Assembly: GCA_947176615.1 (NCBI GenBank)
Contig: CAMWRO010000078.1
Span: forward strand, 1-9,841
Origin: an uncultured Porphyromonadaceae bacterium
GTDB lineage: Bacteria > Bacteroidota > Bacteroidia > Bacteroidales > Muribaculaceae
Direction: 5' to 3'
DNA length: 9,841 nucleotides
Position 1 is the stretch's first letter; each line of letters opens with the position of its first letter. Positions 1-7,499 of the stretch are shown in pieces. The translations under genes were made by a program, and so were the position numbers. Under the pieces are notes generated by a model. It worked only from the letters and a program-made list of their open reading frames with translations. It was not told the DNA's origin and ran no database searches.

Positions 1-1712
1 TGCCAATTCTCTTGCAGGTCTTTATTTTCGTTATCCCATATATAGCCTAACTCATCTTCGGGGATAGGGTTTCCGTTGAATATGCCTAACTTTTTACACT
101 TATATTGGAAAATATTATAGGCTTTTGTTTCGTAGTTGGCTCTACAAATCTCCCAAATTAGTTGTGCTATTTCGTTATCTATATCGGGGCAATTTCCTTT
201 TAACTGCTCTATTGCTTTAGGCAATAGTTTGACATCGCTCAATTTTGAGTAGATAACTTTTATTTCGGGTTGGTCGTATATGTTAACTCCACTTGCTTGC
301 ATATCCTTTAACAAATAGAGTTCGGGGATAGCAAATATTTCGTTAAATACATCTGCTTGTTTTGTGTCGGTGTTATCCTGCTTTTCCTGCTCTCCAGTTC
401 TTTCCGATTTATCAAAGTAGGTTTTTACTTTCTCTCTCTTATCCTCTTTTGTAAGATTGGCGTAAACCTCTTTAATCATTCTATCATCGGCGTGTCCTGT
501 CATTAAGCAAATAGTATCGCACGGCACACCCTCTTTAACTTTATTAGTTGCAAAAGTGTGTCGGGCGCAATGGCTAACTACTACCTCCCATAATTGGTTA
601 GTGTGGTCTTTACCTCTGCTATCTTTCCACTTGATAGCTCTATTTAATCTCGCTTTTTGGCAAACATTCCTTATAGCGTTATTATAATCTTGGTCGTTAA
701 AGTTGTCTATATTGACTAACTTTATTTGCTCTATCTCCTGCAAATATCCCTTTATCTCATCAGTAAGATATATTTGCGAGTAAGTACCTTTTTTAATTGT
801 TTGCAGGGTAATAACTCCGTCTTTTTCCTCATAATTACCCCTAAGCACTTGTAAAATATCGCTTACTCTTTGACCGCTTGCACATTGGAGTAAGAATATA
901 GTTCTATATTCCTGCTCTTTCTCGGTAAGTGTCTTGCAATCCTTTATTGCTTGTATCTCATCAGTAAATAGGGGAAATCTCCTTATCTCATCTTGTTGGC
1001 GTTTATCCTCTATCTTGACGTATTTAACTGGAGCAAAACTATATTTTTGATATTCGTTATTTACGACTAAGACGTTATTTATTAAACGCTCTATAAGTTG
1101 GCATAGGGCGTTAATGTGCTTTTTGCCTATTTCTCCCTTTTTGTTCATAAGGTCTATTAAATAGGCTTTATATTCATTTAATCCCACTTGGCTAAACACC
1201 TCAACACTATTTGTTAGGTGCTTTTCCCCTACATATTGGATAAACCGCTTTAGGTTCTTTTCGCACTGGTTTAGTGTGCTATCCTTTACTTGGGATATAT
1301 TGGTATAATAGTAGTTAAAAGCCTCTTGTATTGTTCTAACTACGTTTATATCTATCGGATTTTTCTTTGCCATATCTTTGTAGATAAAAGACTTTAACAC
1401 CCCTATTAAATCGGTCGGGGTATCTTCTTGACTGCAAAGGTAATCAATAAATTCCGAATAGTAGGTTTTTACTTGCTCTAATCTCTCATTGGCTAACCTA
1501 TTATTCTTATTATCCAGTCTTGAAATAGTGTTGCTCTCTATTGCCACTTGCAGAGCGTTATCCCATTGTTCGGGATAAACCTTTACACTTGTCGCTAACT
1601 TATATTGCTTTCTCCCGATTGTTACAACAAAGTAAATCGGGGTCGGCTTTTTTCCTTTTGGCTTTCGCAAATTGAAATGAAATTTGCGCTCGGCTAAAAA
1701 TTCTTGGCTCAT
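1..1712 (-). CDS. Tyrosine recombinase / integrase of an integrative element (3' end off the window)
   Basis: Manual reverse-strand translation is open from an ATG at 1712-1710 to the left edge: 570 codons without a stop, so the gene is partial. It would catalyse site-specific integration and excision through a phosphotyrosine intermediate. Domains: N-terminal arm-DNA-binding region (about residues 10-100, with 'KKPTPIYFVVTIGRK' and a 'VYPEQWDN' motif typical of Bacteroidetes integrases), SAM-like core-binding region (about 115-225), catalytic domain (about 255-425). Catalytic residues are visible: Arg282 (CASGQRVSDIL), a candidate Lys at 307 or 308, His381 and Arg384 (SHCARHTFAT), His407 (MTGHADD) and Tyr417 (EVYANL). 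The protein continues at least 150 residues past the tyrosine, whereas most family members end soon after it; the extension has no motif I recognise. Codon use is strongly AT-biased (many ATA, AGA, TTA), unlike dnaG and the GH89 gene, which supports horizontal origin. No Shine-Dalgarno precedes the start. Family call is firm; element type is unknown. Confidence 0.93.
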   Translation of the reverse strand, partial: MSQEFLAERKFHFNLRKPKGKKPTPIYFVVTIGRKQYKLATSVKVYPEQWDNALQVAIESNTISRLDNKNNRLANERLEQVKTYYSEFIDYLCSQEDTPTDLIGVLKSFIYKDMAKKNPIDINVVRTIQEAFNYYYTNISQVKDSTLNQCEKNLKRFIQYVGEKHLTNSVEVFSQVGLNEYKAYLIDLMNKKGEIGKKHINALCQLIERLINNVLVVNNEYQKYSFAPVKYVKIEDKRQQDEIRRFPLFTDEIQAIKDCKTLTEKEQEYRTIFLLQCASGQRVSDILQVLRGNYEEKDGVITLQTIKKGTYSQIYLTDEIKGYLQEIEQIKLVNIDNFNDQDYNNAIRNVCQKARLNRAIKWKDSRGKDHTNQLWEVVVSHCARHTFATNKVKEGVPCDTICLMTGHADDRMIKEVYANLTKEDKREKVKTYFDKSERTGEQEKQDNTDTKQADVFNEIFAIPELYLLKDMQASGVNIYDQPEIKVIYSKLSDVKLLPKAIEQLKGNCPDIDNEIAQLIWEICRANYETKAYNIFQYKCKKLGIFNGNPIPEDELGYIWDNENKDLQENW

Positions 1713-1713
1713 C

Positions 1714-1734
1714 GGTTCTTAAAATTGGTTCTTA
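1714..1734. repeat. Pair of 8-base direct repeats just upstream of the integrase start
   Basis: GGTTCTTA occurs at 1714-1721 and again at 1727-1734, a 13-base period (TAAGAACC on the integrase strand). The nearer copy lies immediately before the int start codon. A repressor or recombination-factor site controlling int is possible, but this is inferred from position only; in AT-rich DNA a short repeat can also arise by chance. Confidence 0.4.
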
Positions 1735-1767
1735 CTCCAGTCGTTTCCGTGTGGGAATCGGGGTTAA

Positions 1768-1789
1768 AACCGCTCAAAAACCGCTCAAA
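1768..1789. repeat. Perfect 11-base tandem repeat near the element end (candidate integrase/excisionase site)
   Basis: AACCGCTCAAA is present twice, back to back, at 1768-1778 and 1779-1789. One helical turn per unit would place both copies on the same DNA face. Related CGC/GCAAA motifs follow: GCAAATTTCA at 1794-1803 and GCAAAATTTCA at 1818-1828. Such repeats beside an integrase gene are typical of arm-type integrase or excisionase binding sites, but no protein assignment can be made from sequence alone. Confidence 0.5.
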
Positions 1790-1856
1790 TCGGGCAAATT
1801 TCAACGCTCTAAATCTCGCAAAATTTCATTTAGAAGTCAAGGATTAAGCAACGGTA

Positions 1857-1920
1857 GATGCCTGCGGATATGTAATTATCCTGCATCCGGCACAGTGTTT
1901 CCCCTATAAAATACTGCCGG
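1857..1920. other. Two adjacent stem-loops upstream of the protease gene
   Basis: First hairpin: GATGC (1857-1861) pairs with GCATC (1883-1887), and inside it GGATA (1866-1870) pairs with TATCC (1877-1881) around a 6-base loop, with a few unpaired bases between the two helices. Second hairpin: CCGGCA (1887-1892) pairs with TGCCGG (1915-1920) around a 22-base loop. No coding frame of note is present. Function unknown; this could be part of a structured leader RNA, a recombination substrate or simply a palindromic intergenic region. Confidence 0.4.
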
Positions 1921-1940
1921 ACGCTCTGATTGCATATACA

Positions 1941-2040
1941 AGCGTAGGGCTTCTTCGTTGCCGTCCAACTTCTAAAGGGCAATGCGAGAAGCCTCTGAGC
2001 GTAGGACGGTGACAGATACAGATTCCTACGCTTTTCTTGT
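1941..2040 (+). promoter_or_regulatory. Structured leader with competing stems and terminator-like end (candidate attenuator or small RNA 3' end)
   Basis: AGCGTAGG occurs twice, at 1941-1948 and 1998-2005, and its complement CCTACGCT occurs once, at 2025-2032, followed by TTTTCTTGTTTT-like sequence. The second copy gives a perfect 9-bp hairpin (AGCGTAGGA 1998-2006 with TCCTACGCT 2024-2032, 17-base loop) that resembles a plus-strand intrinsic terminator. The first copy can instead close a larger structure enclosing another stem (GGCTTCT 1948-1954 with AGAAGCC 1987-1993; inner TTGCC 1958-1962 with GGCAA 1978-1982). A further alternative is CCGTCC (1961-1966) with GGACGG (2004-2009). The pairing is seen directly; a switch controlling the downstream protease, or the end of a small RNA, is inference. 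It matches no riboswitch class I know. Confidence 0.4.
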
Positions 2041-2097
2041 TTTAAACCTACTTATTATATAGCCGACGAGAGGATGACCGAGGCACACCCTATTATC

Positions 2098-5000
2098 ATG
2101 AAAAAACTATTTTTGCTATTGTTCCTGTCGACGGCCATGATTGCTCACAGCCGACAAATCTCAGAGAGCTATGCGGCCTCGATTGCATCGGAATTCTTTA
2201 ATTCCCTGCCTGCTATGCAAAAGCCGTCTCAGTCAAAAATGCGCATGGTTCCCACCCGGGAGTCCGCAGAGACCGCACCATTCTACATCTTTAATGCCAG
2301 CGATGACCAAGGTTTCGTCATCATTTCGGGCGACGACCGCACAAGATGCGTCATAGGCTATTCCTCTACAGGCAGTTTTGACTACGGCAACATCCCCCCA
2401 CAGCTCGCCGACCTCCTAAACCGATATGCCGACTATATCGATGCCATCCCCGCCGACACCCCTCCCCACTCCTCGTGGAAAACACCGGTTAAGGCCGAAT
2501 CCTCCGACGACGCTGTCATTCTCCCTACCGCCGAATGGGGGCAGGGTGCACCCTACAATGCCCTCTGTCCGGAAGTCGACGGAGTCCGCACCCCCACCGG
2601 CTGCGTCGCCACCGCTATGGCAATCCTCATGAAATACCACAACTGGCCCAAATCCTATAATTGGAATAAAATTTCAAATGAGGCCGAAGATGAGAATGAA
2701 ATAGCTCTCCTTATGCATGATATAGGAAAGAAAATACACACTACTTATGGGATTAATGAAAGTTCAGCCTATGTCGGACCAATTCCTCATTTTTTCTATT
2801 CCGAATTTGATTATGACGGAGATTGCCAACTAATTTCCAGAAGCAACTTTACTGATGACGAATACTTCTCGTATATAAGAACAGAACTTAACAATGGTCG
2901 TCCCGTGATTAGTTTTGGAACAAGTGATTCAACAACACACTGTTTTATTTTTGATGGTTACGACAACAATTCCATGTTACATGTAAACTGGGGTTGGGAT
3001 GGTGTAGCAAACGGATTTTATGCTCTTGATTCTTTAATTCCTGATTCAAGAGATTTCTCCAATTACAATGGCATTATCATAGGGTTAAAACCATCTGATT
3101 CCCAAAGCATTGATTATTCCGACTACGCCTATATGGATGCGGGTTACGGGGTAGATGTCAGCTGTCTGCGCTCAGGAGGTGGTTTAAGCATGGACTGTGA
3201 CAATATCTTAACAGATGAATGTTTTACAGTAACATACAACACACTTAACATTAAATCCGACATTAGATATAGTTTTGCCTTGATTGACGAGTCTAACAAT
3301 ATTAAGGAAATTGCAGAAGATCGTGTTAACTTTATTCAGACACCTGAAGATGTCTTTTACCCGGTCGTCATGATAGAAAATAAAATTCGTTTTCATTCGG
3401 AAATTGCAGAAAACGACCGCCTTGCTATTGTGGCTCGTCCCGATGACATGTCAGAATCATGGAAAATCATCAGAGGAACAATAGAAGCCCCCTCTGTAAT
3501 CAAAGCAATAGGATATAATGCACCCACAGCCTCATTGATTTGGCATTTGGATGAAGATTTGAATGTGATATTATCTCACGGAACTGAAAGAAACTATTAT
3601 GATATAAACACGGTTCCGGTCAAGATGCTCAAAGGGACTTTTCTTGATGTCATGATTTATACTGATAAAGCGGGTATCGTTATTTTGGAACTTGACAATG
3701 AAAAATATGGCCGAGACATCAATACATATATATACACATTTTATCAAAACAGAAATGGAATAGGTGGCTCGATTCCTATTTCAAATAATCACTATACGAT
3801 ATCTGCTCATTTTATTCCGATGGAGGATTGCGAGGATAATCTTAAAGTTGATATTGAGACCCCGGGCACATTATCTGACATTTTGAGTTCAGATAAGCCT
3901 ATAATTGGATTGACAATCTCAGGCAACCTTAACACCTCTGATTTTGAATTTCTTAGATCAACGGATGAACGTGTTTTATATCTAAAGAAACTTGATTTGG
4001 CAAACGTATCTGTTTATGACGAGGATGGCATCTTGACTAATATTCTACCTGAATATGCCTTATCTGATCATGGTTTTATTCAGCAGCTCGTGTTACCTGA
4101 TAATCTGCAAGGCATAGGTGATAATGCGCTTTCCAATCTCCGGTCACTAAAAGAACTTGATATTCCGAAAAATGTGACGAATATTAGCGCAAATGCTTTG
4201 GCGTGGAATGTGCTGCTTCGGAAAATAATTGTCCATAATCCAGAACCTTTCAAAATAGATCCTTTGGCATTCGATGAGGGATTTTTTACGCCGGATGGAC
4301 TCATTCTGTCAGTACCCGTCGGAGCTCTGTCTAATTATGCCAATCACACTGGTTTATGGTCAAAGTTCGGCAAGATAGTCGAAGGCAACAATAGGGCGGA
4401 AACCATGACCCTGAAAGTATATCGTAACGGTAAATACGAGGTTTTGACGGAAGACGATTTATTAAACTATGTACATGCGCATCCAATAGATATTCTTGTA
4501 GAGTTTTCACCTGAAGATGCAGCGGACTACTTTTATGCATGGTCTTCAAATCCTGAATATTCCTTTCCTAGCCCCGGCATATACTTTAATAATGAAGAAT
4601 GTAGATTTAATATTTCGGATGACTTTACAAAACAGGAAGGACACAGCATTTTCTTTGTAGAAAGTTCCTCAAATCTAAAACAGTCATTTAAAGTTGATTC
4701 TTACCCGATTTTTAAAAGCATTTCACTTACCCCCGAGGAAATCATTTTAAACAAAAGAGATGTATTTGAACTGACCGCTAAAACATCACCTGAATATTTC
4801 ACCAGCACTCCTATTGAGTGGGAATCTTCAGACGAAACAATTGCCGAGGTGAATGACGGCATGGTTATCGCACACTCTCCGGGTTCGGCTATTGTCACTG
4901 CTACAATTCGAGATGGCTCCGGAATTTCTGCCACCTGCAATGTTACGGTAAAAGACACCATAACGGCCATCAATGATTTAATAATCGACACTGAAAAAGA

Positions 5001-5121
5001 TACATTTCTTATTTACAACCTCCAAGGAATCTGCATTCGCCGCAATGCCACTCAGGCCGACGTTGACGCGCTGCCTGCCGGAATCTACATCGTCAATGGC
5101 CGCAAGATGATTGTAAACTGA
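2098..5121 (+). CDS. Secreted C10 family (streptopain-like) cysteine protease with LRR_5 and Big2-like domains
   Basis: A 1007-residue exported protease. I prefer the ATG at 2098 over the in-frame ATG at 2074 because it directly begins a signal peptide (MKKLFLLLFLSTAMIAHS). Domains, numbered from 2098: Spi-like propeptide about 20-135 (FYIFNASDDQGFVIISGDDR); C10 catalytic domain about 138-335 starting with a WGQGAPYN motif; catalytic Cys169 (TPTGCVATAMA), His281 (THCFIFDGYD), and Asn297/Trp298 (HVNWGWDG), with the His-Asn spacing of 16 as in streptopain; an unassigned beta-rich region about 335-590; BspA-type LRR_5 repeats about 590-765 (for example LKELDIPKNVTNISANAL); a Big2 Ig-like domain about 870-955; and a C-terminal tail ending LPAGIYIVNGRKMIVN, frequent in Bacteroidales surface or secreted proteins. 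The catalytic loop between Cys and His is shorter than in streptopain (112 versus 148 residues). GC is high at both gene ends and low in the interior. It sits alone, converging on dnaG. Confidence 0.9.
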   Translation: MKKLFLLLFLSTAMIAHSRQISESYAASIASEFFNSLPAMQKPSQSKMRMVPTRESAETAPFYIFNASDDQGFVIISGDDRTRCVIGYSSTGSFDYGNIPPQLADLLNRYADYIDAIPADTPPHSSWKTPVKAESSDDAVILPTAEWGQGAPYNALCPEVDGVRTPTGCVATAMAILMKYHNWPKSYNWNKISNEAEDENEIALLMHDIGKKIHTTYGINESSAYVGPIPHFFYSEFDYDGDCQLISRSNFTDDEYFSYIRTELNNGRPVISFGTSDSTTHCFIFDGYDNNSMLHVNWGWDGVANGFYALDSLIPDSRDFSNYNGIIIGLKPSDSQSIDYSDYAYMDAGYGVDVSCLRSGGGLSMDCDNILTDECFTVTYNTLNIKSDIRYSFALIDESNNIKEIAEDRVNFIQTPEDVFYPVVMIENKIRFHSEIAENDRLAIVARPDDMSESWKIIRGTIEAPSVIKAIGYNAPTASLIWHLDEDLNVILSHGTERNYYDINTVPVKMLKGTFLDVMIYTDKAGIVILELDNEKYGRDINTYIYTFYQNRNGIGGSIPISNNHYTISAHFIPMEDCEDNLKVDIETPGTLSDILSSDKPIIGLTISGNLNTSDFEFLRSTDERVLYLKKLDLANVSVYDEDGILTNILPEYALSDHGFIQQLVLPDNLQGIGDNALSNLRSLKELDIPKNVTNISANALAWNVLLRKIIVHNPEPFKIDPLAFDEGFFTPDGLILSVPVGALSNYANHTGLWSKFGKIVEGNNRAETMTLKVYRNGKYEVLTEDDLLNYVHAHPIDILVEFSPEDAADYFYAWSSNPEYSFPSPGIYFNNEECRFNISDDFTKQEGHSIFFVESSSNLKQSFKVDSYPIFKSISLTPEEIILNKRDVFELTAKTSPEYFTSTPIEWESSDETIAEVNDGMVIAHSPGSAIVTATIRDGSGISATCNVTVKDTITAINDLIIDTEKDTFLIYNLQGICIRRNATQADVDALPAGIYIVNGRKMIVN

Positions 5122-5166
5122 CAACCGCGACAGCCGAAATTGTCAATTCCTCATCCCCACCTATAA

Positions 5167-5204
5167 GACGGGGGTTGCGCCTTTCGCAACCCCCGTCCTG
5201 TTTT
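5167..5204 (+). terminator. Intrinsic terminator between the convergent protease and dnaG genes
   Basis: A perfect 13-bp stem (GACGGGGGTTGCG at 5167-5179 with CGCAACCCCCGTC at 5185-5197) closes a 5-base loop and is followed by CTGTTTT. It begins 45 bases after the protease stop. The T-run favours plus-strand termination; on the minus strand the hairpin is followed only by TTATAG, so termination of the dnaG transcript there would be weaker, though the stem alone may serve both directions. Confidence 0.88.
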
Positions 5205-5243
5205 GAGAAGTCGTTATTTTATAGGTAAAACACATAAGTCTTT

Positions 5244-7499
5244 TCACTTTCTCGGTGCAATCACGCGGTCGCCAAGGTATTTGGCGAGTTCCTTGCGGGT
5301 TGCCTCGATTTCCTGTATCTGCCTCATCAGGCCGATGACAGTGTCATAGTCAGCACTGCCCACCGATGCGAGATGCTTGCGCAGGTCGGTCAGCCGCGTC
5401 CACAGGATTGCGTCCTTCAGCTCGAATATCTTGCGCGGCACGAGGTCCATGAGCCGGTCCTGCTCGGTCTCGATGCGGGCATACTTGGTGTGGATGCGGC
5501 TGATGGTATATTTCTCAATCACAAGCTCGGTCGTGATGCGGCGCACCTCCTCGTCGGGCGAGGAACACATTATGTGGGCGAGATACCCCGCCGAATATTC
5601 GGTTATTCTGTCCTGATAATTGTTGTCGACCGTTTCCTGAAGCGCTTTCTCCATCGCGTTGATTGACCCGAGGTCTGATGCCGACTTGCGTATCTCCTCC
5701 ACACCGGCGGCATATTCCCCGGCGCGTTTCTGCTGCAACACTTCGAGGTGTCGCGCGAGGTCTTCTTCCCAGTCGGCACGACTCAGTCGCAACGCCTCGT
5801 TGAACACACGCGCCACGTCGGGATTGGAAAACGAAATATCGTCGGCAGTCAGGTCATTGTTGATATAGTCGATGACGGTGACCGGGGTTGTGTTTCCGTC
5901 CCCGTCAACAAGGTCACAGAAAAACTGCATTCCGTATTTGAGCGCGAATTTCAGCACCCCCAACTCATAGGGCCGCAGGAATTTCGCGTTGACGCGGTCA
6001 GCGGGATGAACCTCGGCCTGCGCCGCTACAGGCTGCGCGCTCCTTGCTGCGGCTGCGGCTTCGGCATCGGCGGCAGCCTCGTCGGCAAGACGCTGCTGCT
6101 CATCCATGTCGCGTGCCGCCTGACGCCGGTCGGGAGGCAGATTGCTGATTTCGCGCTCGCGCTGCTGCTGTTCTTTCTGCTTTTTGAGATACTCGGCAAA
6201 GTGCTTGGCAACCTCGCGCTGCAACACCTTCTCGTCCATCTCCATCATGCGCGAACACTCCTGAATGTAGACGTTGCGTGTGATTTCGTCGGGAATGACC
6301 GAGATTGACTTCACGATGTCAGTAATGACCTGCGACCGTTTTATGGGGTCGTTCTCGACTCCCTCAAGAAGAATACGGGTCTTGAATCGGATAAAATCGG
6401 TCTCATGCGCCTTGATATATTCCTCCACCTCGGTCGAACTGTGGGACTGGGCAAAAGAATCGGGGTCGTCTCCGTCGGGCAGCGACAGCACTTTGATGTT
6501 CAGTCCCTCGGCAAGCAGCATGTCGATGCCTCGGAGCGATGCCTTGATTCCCGCCGGGTCGCTGTCATAGATAACGGTCACATTGGATGTAAAGCGGTGG
6601 ATTAGGCGTATCTGCTCCTGAGTCAGCGACGTGCCCGACGAGGCAACGACGTTGCACACTCCGGCCTGATGCATCGAGATGACATCCATGTAGCCCTCGA
6701 CGAGAATGCATTTGTCGACTTTTACAATCGCCTGCTTGGCCTGATACATGCCGTAGAGCTCGCGGCGCTTGCTGTAGATGACCGATTCGGGCGAATTGAC
6801 ATATTTTGCCACCGACTTGTCGGTTTTCAGTGTGCGGCCTCCGAAAGCCACCACTTTTCCCGACAGGGTAAAGACCGGATATATGACGCGCCCGCGAAAG
6901 CGGTCATAGATGCGCCCGCGCTCGGTGCGGGCGCAAAGGCCCGTCTCGGTCAGGTATTTCTCACTGTAACCGCGGCGCACTGCCTCATTATACAGGTTGT
7001 CACTCGCTTCGAGGGCATAACCGAGATGAAATTTCTCAATCATCTTGTCGTCAATGCCGCGATAGCGGAAATAGGACAACCCTATGTCACGGCCGTCTTG
7101 CGTCTCAGTCAGGTTTTTCTCAAAATGCCGCATGGCGAAATCGTTGACGGCAAGCATGTTTTCCCGCTCGCTCTGCTGCTCGATTTCCTCTTGCGTCATC
7201 TCCTGCTCACGGATTTCGATGTTGTATTTCCGCGCAAGATAACGCAGTGCCTCCTGAAACGACAGCTGCTCGTGCTCCATGATGAAATTCACGGCACTGC
7301 CACCCTTTCCGCAACTGAAGCACTTGCAGATTCCCTTGGACTTCGACACCGAGAACGACGGGGTGCGCTCGTTGTGAAACGGGCACAGACCGATGTAGTT
7401 GGCTCCGCGCCGTTTCAGCGACACGAAGTCACTCACAACCTCGACGATGTCGGCCGCGTCAAGGATGCGCTGGACTGTTTCGTGGTCTATCTTCTTCAT
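5244..7499 (-). CDS. dnaG: DNA primase DnaG
   Basis: A 751-residue primase that synthesises RNA primers at the replication fork together with the replicative helicase. The N-terminal CHC2-type zinc site is complete (Cys39, His42, Cys60, Cys63, in LCPFHNERTPSF ... CKCFSCGKGG). The central RNA polymerase core follows (about 110-260), then the Toprim fold with the metal-binding acidic residues Glu268 (VEGYMD) and Asp312/Asp314 (YDSDPAG). An Arg/Gln- then Ala-rich linker (about 430-500) leads to a C-terminal helicase-interaction region. The protein is longer than the E. coli enzyme (581 residues), mostly through this linker and C-terminal part, as in other Bacteroidetes. The start codon overlaps the stop of the upstream GH89 gene as ATGA, so translation is probably coupled; no Shine-Dalgarno is seen. 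The usual rpsU-dnaG-rpoD context is absent here. High GC, matching the presumed host. Confidence 0.98.
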   Translation of the reverse strand: MKKIDHETVQRILDAADIVEVVSDFVSLKRRGANYIGLCPFHNERTPSFSVSKSKGICKCFSCGKGGSAVNFIMEHEQLSFQEALRYLARKYNIEIREQEMTQEEIEQQSERENMLAVNDFAMRHFEKNLTETQDGRDIGLSYFRYRGIDDKMIEKFHLGYALEASDNLYNEAVRRGYSEKYLTETGLCARTERGRIYDRFRGRVIYPVFTLSGKVVAFGGRTLKTDKSVAKYVNSPESVIYSKRRELYGMYQAKQAIVKVDKCILVEGYMDVISMHQAGVCNVVASSGTSLTQEQIRLIHRFTSNVTVIYDSDPAGIKASLRGIDMLLAEGLNIKVLSLPDGDDPDSFAQSHSSTEVEEYIKAHETDFIRFKTRILLEGVENDPIKRSQVITDIVKSISVIPDEITRNVYIQECSRMMEMDEKVLQREVAKHFAEYLKKQKEQQQREREISNLPPDRRQAARDMDEQQRLADEAAADAEAAAAARSAQPVAAQAEVHPADRVNAKFLRPYELGVLKFALKYGMQFFCDLVDGDGNTTPVTVIDYINNDLTADDISFSNPDVARVFNEALRLSRADWEEDLARHLEVLQQKRAGEYAAGVEEIRKSASDLGSINAMEKALQETVDNNYQDRITEYSAGYLAHIMCSSPDEEVRRITTELVIEKYTISRIHTKYARIETEQDRLMDLVPRKIFELKDAILWTRLTDLRKHLASVGSADYDTVIGLMRQIQEIEATRKELAKYLGDRVIAPRK

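Larger units (their letters stand above)
1713..1856. other. Element-chromosome junction region (candidate attachment site)
   Basis: This gene-free stretch links the AT-rich integrase gene to more GC-rich DNA starting about 1850. Integrative elements commonly carry int next to one attachment site, so the att core probably lies here or slightly to the right. It cannot be pinned: the other end of the element is outside the window, so there is no second copy to compare, and no tRNA gene or tRNA 3' end is visible on either strand. Confidence 0.4.

Noticed and set aside
1768..1789. Start of a CRISPR array
   Set aside because: Only two adjoining 11-base units with no spacer between them and no cas genes.
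1857..2040. 6S RNA, tmRNA or a known riboswitch
   Set aside because: The closing stems do not leave a 6S-like central bubble, no tmRNA tag or acceptor features are seen, and no TPP, cobalamin or SAM-type core motif was recognised.
1713..2073. tRNA or tRNA 3' end as the integration target
   Set aside because: No T-arm consensus, acceptor stem or cloverleaf could be assembled on either strand, although such targets are common for integrases.
2074..2097. Upstream ATG as the start of the C10 protease
   Set aside because: It adds eight residues (MTEAHPII) before a textbook signal peptide, and the purine-rich GAGAGG sits directly against the ATG without normal spacing. The ATG at 2098 is more credible.
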